Origin: Chitinophaga pinensis | GTDB taxonomy: Bacteria; Bacteroidota; Bacteroidia; Chitinophagales; Chitinophagaceae | DNA length: 42,611 nucleotides | NCBI GenBank assembly: GCA_945874755.1 | Contig: CAMCHR010000012.1 | Span: forward strand, 1-42,611 | Reading direction: 5' to 3' | Shown here: positions 10,764 through 18,501 of the stretch, one piece after another | How positions within the stretch are numbered: the stretch's first letter is position 1 | Layout: the number at the start of each line of letters is the position of its first letter | Made by a program: the position numbers and the translations under genes | The notes under the pieces: generated by a model | What the model saw: the letters and a program-made list of their open reading frames with translations, nothing else | The model's database searches: none | Told to the model about the DNA's origin: nothing

Positions 10764-10780
10764 ACGGGCATTAAGCCCGC
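10764..10780 (-). promoter_or_regulatory. GC-rich hairpin in the leuA leader, possible attenuator
   Basis: On the minus strand the sequence reads GCGGGC-TTAAT-GCCCGT followed by TTTG. The stem is five G-C-rich pairs plus a closing G-U pair, with a short T-run after it. It lies 33 bases before the leuA start, with no upstream minus-strand gene that would need a terminator. This fits either a leader attenuator or a 5' stabilising hairpin. The nine-base ATCAGTAAG occurs both just before the hairpin (10780-10788) and just before the leuA ATG (10732-10740). Confidence 0.45.
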
Positions 10781-10788
10781 TTACTGAT

Positions 10789-10796
10789 CAAATTTA
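10789..10796 (-). promoter_or_regulatory. Candidate -7 box for the leuA operon
   Basis: The minus strand carries TAAATTTG, an exact match to the Bacteroidota -7 consensus TAnnTTTG. Transcription would start near 10783, putting the 10764-10780 hairpin at the very 5' end of the mRNA. No TTTG -33 element is visible at the proper distance upstream, which keeps confidence low. Confidence 0.35.
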
Positions 10797-10861
10797 TCGA
10801 TTCAGGCTCGGTGTTTTTGATCATTTTTATGCCTATTTTACACTGTGTAAAGGGTCCAATT

Positions 10862-10892
10862 TTTGGATAATGCACTGATTTTCAATAATTTG
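10862..10892 (+). promoter_or_regulatory. Candidate promoter for the unknown gene at 10910
   Basis: TTTG at 10862-10865 is followed 20 bases later by TAATTTG at 10886-10892, a one-base-short version of TAnnTTTG. The ATG is 17 bases further on. The spacing is right but the -7 box is imperfect. Confidence 0.35.
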
Positions 10893-10909
10893 AATCAAAT
10901 TCAGTTACG

Positions 10910-12475
10910 ATGCCCAACCTGAGTACGGATGCGCTATTTATTTTGTTAAAATCCCTGGAAAGGGCCGAAAAACGCAATTTCAAATTGTACGTTACCCGTA
11001 ATTCTGCGACTACTGACTTAAAGATTATCCAGCTTTTTGATGCCCTAGACAAAATGAAGGATTATGACGAGGAGGAGCTTTTAAGAAAAAACGAGTCCAT
11101 CCAGAAGCAGCAGCTCTCCAACTTAAAAGCACATTTATACGATCAAATTTTATCGAGCCTTAGGGTATTGAAACAACACGAGAATATCGACTTACAGATA
11201 CATGAACAATTGGACCATGCTAAAATTTTATATAACAAAGGACTTTACCTACAGAGTTTACGCTTGTTGGAAAAAATAAAAATATTGACCAAACAAAACA
11301 ACCAAGTCACTTATTTATTACAAGTGTTGTTTTTAGAAAAAAAGATTGAGTCCCTGCATATTACCCGCAGCATGCAAGATCGCGCTAAACAATTAAGTGA
11401 AGAAATTGATGACGTGAACCAACGTTTAGATTTGATTGCAAAAGCATCTAACCTTTCTTTACAATTATACGGCTGGTATATTCAACATGGTCATGCACGC
11501 AATGACGATGATCGTACCATCTTAGATAAGATGATGCAAGATCCAGTATTAGAAACCATAAAAGACTCGACAGGATTTTATGAACAACTTTATCGTTACC
11601 AATGCATGTGCTGGCATAGCTTTATCAACCAAGATTTTTTAATGCATTATCGGTACAGCCAAAAATGGGTGGACTTATACGAGGCCAGTGAGAACATGAA
11701 AGTCATTGAGACCGCACAATACATCAAAGGATTGCATAATTTAATTAGTGCGTTTTTTGATTTACGTAACCTTCAAAAATTTAAAGATACGATTGCGTTA
11801 CTTGAAAAATTTAGCGAAGAACCTATTGTATTGAGTAATAAAAACAACCAGATACAATGTTTTGTATATATCTATATTGCTAAAATCAACCAACACTTTT
11901 TAGAAGGGAGTTTTAGCGAAGGCTTAAACATGATTCCAAGTATGGAGGAACAATTAAAAGAGATTGAGCCTTTTATTGATAGCCACCGTGTATTGGTATT
12001 TTACTATAAAATTGCTTGTTTGTATTTTGGTGCAGGGGAGCCTGCTAAAGCCATTGATTATTTAAATAATATCATCAATTGGAAATTGAATCTCCGTGAC
12101 GACTTGCAATGCTACGCACGCTTATTACATTTGATTGCGCATTTTGAATTGGGCAATATGGAAGTGGTGAATTATTTATCCAAATCGGTGTACCGCTTTA
12201 TGGGTAAGATGGATAACCTTAGCACGGTGGAGGAAGTCCTATTCAACTTCTTAAAGCAATCGATTCAAAAATATGGTCGTGCAGGTGTGGCTGGTATCAA
12301 TAAAGAAGAATTGAAATTAGCTTTTGAAAATTTATTGACCATCTTAGGTCCGCTTGCGCACAATAAATTAGAGAGCCGTGCCTTTATGTATTTAGACATT
12401 ATCTCATGGTTAGAAAGCCATATTCAAAATAAGGATGTGCAAACCATCATTAGAGAAAAGAGTGCAGTAAAATAA
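10910..12475 (+). CDS. Conserved helical-repeat protein of unknown function
   Basis: I do not recognise a named family. The 521-residue protein has no signal peptide or membrane segment and should be cytoplasmic. It is almost entirely helical in character. The N-terminal block LLKSLERAEKRNFKLY leads into a region with IIQLFDALDKMKDYDEEELL and QLSNLKAHLYDQILSSLR. After that come helix pairs with TPR-like spacing, such as ILYNKGLYLQSLRLLEKI, FYYKIACLYFGAGEPAKAI and LLHLIAHFELGNMEVV. A TPR-like solenoid acting as a scaffold or regulator is an inference. Similar proteins are, from memory, common as hypothetical proteins in Bacteroidota. It diverges from leuA across a 178-base shared upstream region and converges on the S51 peptidase gene with only 4 bases between. 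Confidence 0.85.
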   Translation: MPNLSTDALFILLKSLERAEKRNFKLYVTRNSATTDLKIIQLFDALDKMKDYDEEELLRKNESIQKQQLSNLKAHLYDQILSSLRVLKQHENIDLQIHEQLDHAKILYNKGLYLQSLRLLEKIKILTKQNNQVTYLLQVLFLEKKIESLHITRSMQDRAKQLSEEIDDVNQRLDLIAKASNLSLQLYGWYIQHGHARNDDDRTILDKMMQDPVLETIKDSTGFYEQLYRYQCMCWHSFINQDFLMHYRYSQKWVDLYEASENMKVIETAQYIKGLHNLISAFFDLRNLQKFKDTIALLEKFSEEPIVLSNKNNQIQCFVYIYIAKINQHFLEGSFSEGLNMIPSMEEQLKEIEPFIDSHRVLVFYYKIACLYFGAGEPAKAIDYLNNIINWKLNLRDDLQCYARLLHLIAHFELGNMEVVNYLSKSVYRFMGKMDNLSTVEEVLFNFLKQSIQKYGRAGVAGINKEELKLAFENLLTILGPLAHNKLESRAFMYLDIISWLESHIQNKDVQTIIREKSAVK

Positions 12476-12492
12476 TGATCTACTTTTTTACT
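12466..12492. terminator. Weak hairpin spanning the stops of two convergent genes
   Basis: AGTAAAA (12466-12472) pairs with TTTTACT (12486-12492) around a 13-base loop that contains both stop-codon regions. The stem is A/T-rich and weak, but the T-rich arm on each strand could let it work in both directions. No other terminator is visible between these convergent genes. Confidence 0.3.
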
Positions 12493-13322
12493 TGATGCGT
12501 AATCAAGTCAAATGATTGACCACTGTACATCATTTTAAATGGCTTAAGGACCTTGCCCCATGTTGCTTTTTGATTTGCCCAATCCTTTGCGTCATAGACC
12601 ATCACATAAGAATTACCCCATACTTTAAATTGGTTCCCCTCCACGATAATTGCGGTAGACTCATCGATCCCCACACCTAAATGCGTAGGATATTTTTCAA
12701 TCACAGGGATTAAATCAAATTGTCTATTGCGCACCAATACATGTTGGTCGATATCTACATTTTGCATGAATGAAAATGCAGGTAGGAAAGGAAAGTTTTT
12801 AGTGAGGTCTTTTCTTGCATCTCCACCAACTAGTAATGCACCCATAATAGTCGCACCTGCAGAAGTACCCATGATCACGCCACCTCTGTCTAATAAAGCA
12901 AGCATCTCTTTATACAATTGTGTATTGCCATAGGCTTCCGCAATTAAATCCTGGTCGCCTCCTCCAAAGAAAATACCCTTGGCTTTTCTTATGAGTGCAA
13001 TATTTTCTGGCGCATCCGCCTTGACTTTATCTCTAGTATGAATAGTCGACAAATTGGTAAAACCTCTGGAACTGAATTTAACTAAATGCCCTCCCTCCTG
13101 AATATATTTTTCATCTGATGTAGCAGTAGGAATATACAAAACAGGTTGGTCCTTGCCGCCGCAATGTGCTGCGAAAAATTCAAATAAAGAATCTGGAATG
13201 GATCCGCCTCCAATGATAATTAATTTACCCTTGTAATTAAAATAGGGATTAGAAGTAGACTGTGCGTTTATATGAAAGACAACTAAAAAAAGAAAGCTAG
13301 TTAGTAAAAGTATTTTTTTCAT
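12480..13322 (-). CDS. Exported cyanophycinase-like peptidase (family S51)
   Basis: Serine peptidase of the S51 group, which includes cyanophycinase, dipeptidase E and isoaspartyl-peptide hydrolases. An ATG at 13358 extends the frame by 12 codons, but I place the start at 13322, where MKKILLLTSFLFLVVF...NAQ forms a clean signal peptide. The mature protein has LIIIGGGSIPDSL near residue 34, LYIPTATSDE, the IFFGGGDQ loop at 117-124 and the nucleophile elbow MGTSAGA with S154. Later landmarks are GIDESTAIIVEGN and FKVWGNSYVMVYD. Export suggests scavenging of extracellular or periplasmic peptides rather than turnover of an internal cyanophycin store. No cyanophycin synthetase is in the window. 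It stands alone, 82 bases downstream of the acyl-CoA synthetase stop. Confidence 0.85.
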   Translation of the reverse strand: MKKILLLTSFLFLVVFHINAQSTSNPYFNYKGKLIIIGGGSIPDSLFEFFAAHCGGKDQPVLYIPTATSDEKYIQEGGHLVKFSSRGFTNLSTIHTRDKVKADAPENIALIRKAKGIFFGGGDQDLIAEAYGNTQLYKEMLALLDRGGVIMGTSAGATIMGALLVGGDARKDLTKNFPFLPAFSFMQNVDIDQHVLVRNRQFDLIPVIEKYPTHLGVGIDESTAIIVEGNQFKVWGNSYVMVYDAKDWANQKATWGKVLKPFKMMYSGQSFDLITHQVKK

Positions 13323-13404
13323 ACAGCAAGCTTTGAATGATTTAAGTACAATATACATTTAACTATTGACTAAATAGGCATGATATAGCTGTATTGATCG
13401 CTTA

Positions 13405-15186
13405 CTATAAATACATTTGTTCTATCTCTTTTTCAAAATTCGCAAGCACTTGCTTACGGCGTACACTTAACTTAGGCGTCATCTCTCCTTGGTCAATGGT
13501 CAACTCTCTTGGTAATAAAGTGAATTTTTTTACTTGCTCTACTTGATTGAAAAATTGATTGTACTCGGCAATGATAGATTCAAAAGTTGAAAGCACCTCT
13601 GGATTCTGAATGATGGCTTCATTGCTTGTATATTCAATCCCTTTTTGCTTTGCCCATTCTTTTAGCTTAGCAAAACTTGGCACAATCAAAGCACTCACCA
13701 TTTTTTTATTATCTCCAATTAAAACAATCTGTTCGATGAAAGGACTTTCCTTCATCTTGTTTTCGATAGGTTGTGGCGCAACATATTTTCCACCGCTTGT
13801 TTTAAATAATTCTTTTTTACGATCTGTAATTTTTAAAAACTTTCCATCTATAATCTCACCTATATCTCCTGTATGCAACCAACCATTAATGATGGTTTCT
13901 GCAGTTAGTTCTGGTAGTTTATAATAGCCCTTCATCACACTTGGTCCTGCAACACAAATTTCTCCGTCTGCTTCTAATTTCATTTGAACACCTTGTATTG
14001 GTAAGCCCACAGTTCCAAATTTCATATCACCAGGTGTTCTATAATTGATACTGATGATAGGACTGTTCTCTGTTGGACCATAGCCTTCATACACTGGTAT
14101 TTGAGCGGCATTAAAAATGCGTAATAATTTTACCTGACATGCCGCACCTCCTGTTACAATAAATTTTACATTGCCACCTAATCCTTCTCTCCACTTACTA
14201 AAAATAATTTTGTTAGCCAGCTTCAATTGGAATTGGTACCATGCAGACCCTGGAATTAAATTATCATACTTTTCTCCTAAAGCAACAGCCCAGAAAAATA
14301 ATTTACGTTTAAGACCCGTCAACTCTTCGCCCTTGAGCATAATTTTCTCGAATACTTTTTCCAATAATCTTGGCACGGTAGAGAACGCATCTGGTGAAAC
14401 TTCTTTTAAGTTATCGCCAATTGTTTCCATGGATTCCGCATAGTAGATACTCATCCCACTATACATATAAATATAGGAAGCCACTTTTTCAAAAATATGA
14501 TTCAATGGTAAAAAGCTCAATACTTTTTGATCGGGCTTGTCTGGAAAAGGAAAACTATTTTTACCTGATTGCAAATTGAAATAAATATTATGGTGTGTCA
14601 ACATCACACCCTTTGGTGTACCCGTTGTACCCGAAGTATAAATAAAAGTGGCTACTTGCTCTACAGGAATTGTTTTTTTAATGACATCTACTTGTTGCAA
14701 TAAATCTGCGTCCTGTAAACACAGTTCTGACCAATGTTTTGCACCCTCGATACGATCAAAAGTGTAGACGGCTTTTAAACATGGTACTTTGTCTTTAATA
14801 GACATCACTTTATTGTATAATTCTTGATTGCTCGCAAACATGTATTGTACAGATGCGTCATTCAAAATAAAAGTCAATTCTAATGGATTGGTGGTAGGAT
14901 AAACTGGCACCCAGATGACACCAATTTGTTGTGTGGCCATATCCGCCATCAACCATTCTGGTCTATTGCTACTGATGATGGCAATTTTATCTGATCCTTC
15001 TGGCGTAAAATCATGTCCAGATAAACCAAGGCTTAATAATCCTGCACTTAATGCATTCACGGTTGAAGCCACTTCGGTCGTAGGATATTTTTTCCAAGCG
15101 CCATTTTCTTTTGCAGCAAACATCGCTTCCTGAGGAAAATTTGCTAACTGATGTTCTATACAATCAAAGAGTCTTTTAGATTCCAT
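13405..15186 (-). CDS. Long-chain acyl-CoA synthetase (AMP-forming)
   Basis: Activates long-chain fatty acids to acyl-CoA through an acyl-adenylate. At 593 residues it matches the FadD15 / eukaryotic ACSL-like branch. The AMP-binding P-loop is YTSGTTGTPKGVMLTHHN from residue 183. Further motifs are PLNHIFEKVA, the adenine-binding YEGYGPTENSP, the hinge/aspartate region GWLHTGDIGEI, and DRKKELFKTSGGKYVAPQPIE near the C-terminus. No signal peptide or membrane helix is evident; family members are cytoplasmic and membrane-associated. It is probably its own transcription unit, as a strong terminator lies just upstream. The exact acyl chain preference cannot be read from the sequence. Confidence 0.92.
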   Translation of the reverse strand: MESKRLFDCIEHQLANFPQEAMFAAKENGAWKKYPTTEVASTVNALSAGLLSLGLSGHDFTPEGSDKIAIISSNRPEWLMADMATQQIGVIWVPVYPTTNPLELTFILNDASVQYMFASNQELYNKVMSIKDKVPCLKAVYTFDRIEGAKHWSELCLQDADLLQQVDVIKKTIPVEQVATFIYTSGTTGTPKGVMLTHHNIYFNLQSGKNSFPFPDKPDQKVLSFLPLNHIFEKVASYIYMYSGMSIYYAESMETIGDNLKEVSPDAFSTVPRLLEKVFEKIMLKGEELTGLKRKLFFWAVALGEKYDNLIPGSAWYQFQLKLANKIIFSKWREGLGGNVKFIVTGGAACQVKLLRIFNAAQIPVYEGYGPTENSPIISINYRTPGDMKFGTVGLPIQGVQMKLEADGEICVAGPSVMKGYYKLPELTAETIINGWLHTGDIGEIIDGKFLKITDRKKELFKTSGGKYVAPQPIENKMKESPFIEQIVLIGDNKKMVSALIVPSFAKLKEWAKQKGIEYTSNEAIIQNPEVLSTFESIIAEYNQFFNQVEQVKKFTLLPRELTIDQGEMTPKLSVRRKQVLANFEKEIEQMYL

Positions 15187-15214
15187 ATGTCAGGTGATTT
15201 GTCCAACAAAATAC

Positions 15215-15240
15215 AAAAAAAACCAGTCAAAAGACTGGTT
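15215..15240 (-). terminator. Intrinsic terminator after the serC/DUF1015 unit
   Basis: A perfect 8-base-pair stem AACCAGTC / GACTGGTT with a 4-base loop is followed on the minus strand by a run of T residues. It sits 68 bases downstream of the DUF1015 stop and 28 bases upstream of the acyl-CoA synthetase start. On the plus strand the hairpin has only a short T-run, so it acts mainly leftward. Confidence 0.75.
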
Positions 15241-15307
15241 TTAGAAAGGAATTATAAGCTACTCGACTTTTATATAAATCTTTTTAAAGTTGAGTATATA
15301 AACTTCA

Positions 15308-16549
15308 TTAATCGTTGGAATCGTAAATCATATGGGTCAATAAACCATCCCTTAATTTTGGCTCAAACCAAGTGCTTTTTGGTGGCATGACTTCGCCCGC
15401 ATCCGAGATATTGAATAATTGGTCAATCGTGACAGGATACAAGCTAATTGCCAAAGCCATTTCACCGCTATCCACCCTCGCTTCTAGGGCTTCCATCCCA
15501 CGGATACCGCCCACAAAATCAATTCTTTTATCGACGCGTTGGTCTTTGATCCCTAATAATTTATCTAAAATATTATTGGATAAAATGGTCACATCTAAAA
15601 CACCAATAGGGTCTGCATCATTGTAAGTGCCAGGTTTTGCAGTCAATGCATACCATTGATGATGCATGTACAATCCAAAACGATGTAAAGCAGCTGGTTT
15701 AAATGCAGCGTCCATTGTTTCAACATCAAAATCTTGCGCTAATGCAGTTAAAAATGCGGCTGCATCATGTCCATTCAAATCTTTCACCACTCGATTGTAA
15801 TCCATGATTGCCAATTGGTTAGATGGAAACAAAGTCGTTAAGAAATAGTCTGCACTTGTATTTTGTTTGCCTATCGCTGTTCTCACTTTTGCAGCCGATG
15901 CCGCTCTGTGATGTCCGTCTGCGATATACGTGCATGGCACTTCTGTCTCAAATAATTGAGTAATCTGTGCAATGGTATCAGTATCACTTACTGCCCAAAC
16001 CGTATGCTGTATGCCATCTTCTGCAGTAAAATCATAGACTGCATTTTTGGTCGTCTTCCATTTTTCTATCAAAGTATCAATGGCAGCTTGATTTCTGTAC
16101 GCTAAAAAAACATTGCCTGTTTGTGCGCCAATCGTCTTCATATGATTGATTCTATCCAACTCTTTTTCTGGACGCGTAAACTCATGCTTCTTGATAATAC
16201 CATTTTCGTAATCATCCACACTACTCACACAAACCAATCCAGTTTGCGCACGACCATCCATGATTAATTGATAGATATAATAACATGGTTTTGATTCTTT
16301 AAACAACACATCTCTTTGCATGAATGCATTTAAATTATCCAATGCAATATCATACACTTGTTGACTATGGATGTCTACGGTTTCTGGTAAATCAATTTCG
16401 CTTTTAGTAATATGTAAAAAAGAATAAGCATTTCCAACAGCTTCTGATTTTGCTTCTGCACTATTTAAAACATCGTAAGGTTTACTTGCAACTTGCTTCG
16501 CTAATTGAGGCTGAGGACGCAATGCCTCAAAGGGACTAATTTTTGCCAT
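15308..16549 (-). CDS. DUF1015 family protein, linked to serine synthesis genes
   Basis: Cytoplasmic 413-residue protein that I assign to DUF1015 (PF06245 family) from its characteristic blocks. These are the N-terminal ISPFEALRPQPQLAKQVASK with PYDV, SFLHITKSEID, the segment KHEFTRPEKELDR, VFLAYRN, CTYIADGHHRAASA near the middle, and FVGGIRGMEAL towards the end. The GHHRAASA motif resembles phosphate- or nucleotide-handling loops, but no biochemical activity is established to my knowledge. It lies 90 bases downstream of serC on the same strand and ahead of a terminator. Members often sit beside serC/serA in Bacteroidota, so a role near serine or one-carbon metabolism is a guess. Confidence 0.85.
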   Translation of the reverse strand: MAKISPFEALRPQPQLAKQVASKPYDVLNSAEAKSEAVGNAYSFLHITKSEIDLPETVDIHSQQVYDIALDNLNAFMQRDVLFKESKPCYYIYQLIMDGRAQTGLVCVSSVDDYENGIIKKHEFTRPEKELDRINHMKTIGAQTGNVFLAYRNQAAIDTLIEKWKTTKNAVYDFTAEDGIQHTVWAVSDTDTIAQITQLFETEVPCTYIADGHHRAASAAKVRTAIGKQNTSADYFLTTLFPSNQLAIMDYNRVVKDLNGHDAAAFLTALAQDFDVETMDAAFKPAALHRFGLYMHHQWYALTAKPGTYNDADPIGVLDVTILSNNILDKLLGIKDQRVDKRIDFVGGIRGMEALEARVDSGEMALAISLYPVTIDQLFNISDAGEVMPPKSTWFEPKLRDGLLTHMIYDSND

Positions 16550-16639
16550 GAGGACAAATATCGTTCATTTTATCGAATATAATCTACTTGATGGCCATTG
16601 ATTCGTTAAAAATAATTTATTTTGAGACATCAAATAGCC

Positions 16640-17698
16640 TTAAACAAAAGCCTTTATTAACTCGCAAAATGCAGCTACACTTGACATAGGCATCGCATTG
16701 TACATACTTACTCTTATGCCACCCACTGTTCGATAACCTTTCACACCAATCATGCCCTTTTCTTTACACAGAGTTAAAAAATCAGCTTCTTTTGTTTGAT
16801 CTTTTAAAAAGAAAACTGCATTCATGATACTTCTATCTTCTTTTGTAATGGGACAATAAAAATGTTCAGACGCGTCAATTGTTTCGTATAATAATTTTGC
16901 TTTTGCAGTATTTCTTTTTTCCATCTCTACTAATCCACCTTCTTTTTCGATCCATCTTAATGTGAGTAAACTTACATAAATCGAAAATACTGGAGGCGTA
17001 TTTAATAATGAGCCTGCTTCTATGTGTTTTTGATAATCTAAAATTGCAGGAATGTTTCTATTCGTTTTTCCGAGTATTGATTTTTTAACCACCACCAAAG
17101 TGACACCTGCTGCACCCATATTTTTTTGTGCGCCTGCATAAATTAAATCAAACTGATGAAACGGAGTCGGTCTAGAAAAAATATCCGAACTCATATCGCC
17201 CACCATTGGTACATCCACCTGCGGGTAGCTATGCCATTGAGTTCCCTCCACCGTATTATTAGTGGTAATATGCAAATAACTAGTATTGGCAGGCAATTCA
17301 AGGGCCTTATTGATGTAAGTATGTTTATCTGCACTGGTATCTGATACCACTTTGACCGGACCAAAAATTTGTGCTTCTTTCACTGCTTTATGTCCCCATA
17401 TACCGTTATCACAAATCGCTGCTAATCCATTTTCATCTAATAAATTCATAGGCACTTGCATAAACTGCATCGTCGCCCCTCCTTGCAAAAACAAAACTTC
17501 ATAATCATCACCTATATCCATCAATCTTTTTACAATTTGTTTTGCTTCTTCCACTACCGCAACAAAATGCGTTGTTCGATGTCCAATTTCTAAAATAGAT
17601 AAACCCGTTCCATTAAAATTATGAATGGCGGCTGCCGCTTCATCTAAAACTTCCTTGGGTAAAATGGAAGGGCCTGAATTAAAATTGTGTAATTGCAT
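16640..17698 (-). CDS. serC: Phosphoserine aminotransferase
   Basis: PLP enzyme that converts 3-phosphohydroxypyruvate and glutamate to phosphoserine, and can serve pyridoxal phosphate synthesis. The frame is open up to an ATG at 17818, but that extension would overlap the upstream gene by about 100 bases and is rich in K/R/Q. I place the start at 17698, where MQLHNFNSGPSILPKEVL matches the family N-terminus. The result is 352 residues, close to the E. coli protein. Visible motifs are ILEIGHRTTHF, FLQGGATMQF, the PLP-lysine region LIYAGAQKNMGAAG near residue 190, and GYRTVGGIRVSMYNA at the end. It starts 16 bases after the DUF502 gene stop and is probably co-transcribed with it. serA is not in the window. 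Confidence 0.95.
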   Translation of the reverse strand: MQLHNFNSGPSILPKEVLDEAAAAIHNFNGTGLSILEIGHRTTHFVAVVEEAKQIVKRLMDIGDDYEVLFLQGGATMQFMQVPMNLLDENGLAAICDNGIWGHKAVKEAQIFGPVKVVSDTSADKHTYINKALELPANTSYLHITTNNTVEGTQWHSYPQVDVPMVGDMSSDIFSRPTPFHQFDLIYAGAQKNMGAAGVTLVVVKKSILGKTNRNIPAILDYQKHIEAGSLLNTPPVFSIYVSLLTLRWIEKEGGLVEMEKRNTAKAKLLYETIDASEHFYCPITKEDRSIMNAVFFLKDQTKEADFLTLCKEKGMIGVKGYRTVGGIRVSMYNAMPMSSVAAFCELIKAFV

Positions 17699-17714
17699 TC
17701 GTATTTTTTGAAAA

Positions 17715-18425
17715 TTAATCTTTGCTTCCCATCGAAGGCTCTTTGCTTCCCATCGAAAGATGCACTGCATCTTTCTCTTCTTCCTCAACTGTAGTTGTAA
17801 CACCTCCTGATATCGCATACTTCATGGCTTCTGCAGCATTCATATGCTTTGGTAATTTTTTGGTGTTCGAAATAGGTACCATAAATGAAATGCCCGAAAT
17901 TGCATAAGAATGCGGGACATAAACCGTCACATGATCTTTTAAACCTAAGTGCTCACAACTTTCTTGCGTGATAAATCCTATTCTCCAGATATCATTTCCG
18001 TCGATAGAAACCAAAATTGGTTTATCAAATTTTTTATTATTTCCTGCAAAAGCTTCTAAGAAATCTTTCACCGATGAGTAAATAATTTTGACGCCAGGTG
18101 TGCGTTCTAATAACTTATCAAAAATGGAGACCAATCTTTCTACAAAAAATAAAGAAGACAACCAACCGACTATAAGGACTAGCATAATCGCTACTAAAAA
18201 TCCCAAGCCAGTCACTTTTGGTATTTGGCCATTGACAGCAGCAAATTGGATTGGAAAAAGAGCATTTAGTAAATTAGGTAAGAAATTGTCTACACAATTA
18301 AATAAAGTCACTATAATCCAAACAGTTACCCCAATTGGTGCCAAAGCGATGATGCCTTGAAAAAAGAATCTTGCTAAGTGGCTTAAAAGCTGTTTTCTGT
18401 TAAAATTTGGCCTAAAAAAGGGCAT
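17715..18425 (-). CDS. DUF502 family inner-membrane protein
   Basis: Integral membrane protein of 236 residues assigned to DUF502. Two transmembrane segments are clear: FFFQGIIALAPIGVTVWIIV near residues 21-40 and VTGLGFLVAIMLVLIVGW near 71-88. After these comes the family block TPGVKIIYSSVKDFLEAF, then VSIDGNDIWRIGFITQE and VYVPHSYAISGISFMVP. The function of the family is unknown to me; plant relatives are linked to membrane stress, but I would not transfer that. The C-terminus is a lysine/glutamate-rich tail ending in a duplicated SMGSKEP / SMGSKD unit. It heads the unit DUF502-serC-DUF1015. Confidence 0.87.
   Translation of the reverse strand: MPFFRPNFNRKQLLSHLARFFFQGIIALAPIGVTVWIIVTLFNCVDNFLPNLLNALFPIQFAAVNGQIPKVTGLGFLVAIMLVLIVGWLSSLFFVERLVSIFDKLLERTPGVKIIYSSVKDFLEAFAGNNKKFDKPILVSIDGNDIWRIGFITQESCEHLGLKDHVTVYVPHSYAISGISFMVPISNTKKLPKHMNAAEAMKYAISGGVTTTVEEEEKDAVHLSMGSKEPSMGSKD
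17720..17757 (-). repeat. 21-base tandem duplication at the end of the DUF502 gene
   Basis: The 17-base sequence CTTTGCTTCCCATCGAA (plus strand) occurs at 17720-17736 and again at 17741-17757, a period of 21 bases. In the protein this adds one seven-residue unit, SMGSKEP, before the final SMGSKD. The reading frame is preserved. Confidence 0.85.
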
Positions 18426-18443
18426 TTTGTGCTGATTTAGTTA

Positions 18444-18474
18444 CAAATTTCACTCATTTAGGTCATTTTTCAAT
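18444..18474 (-). promoter_or_regulatory. Candidate promoter of the DUF502-serC-DUF1015 unit
   Basis: On the minus strand ATTG (18474-18471) is followed 19 bases later by GAAATTTG (18451-18444). Each box is one base from the Bacteroidota TTTG / TAnnTTTG consensus and the spacing is correct. The start codon is 18 bases further downstream. Confidence 0.4.
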
Positions 18475-18501
18475 AATTAATACAGATTTCATCGTGGAAA
18501 C

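Noticed and set aside
17699..17818. Upstream extension of serC to the ATG at 17818
   Set aside because: It would overlap the DUF502 gene by about 100 bases and precedes the family N-terminus with unrelated basic residues. The ATG at 17698 gives the correct length.
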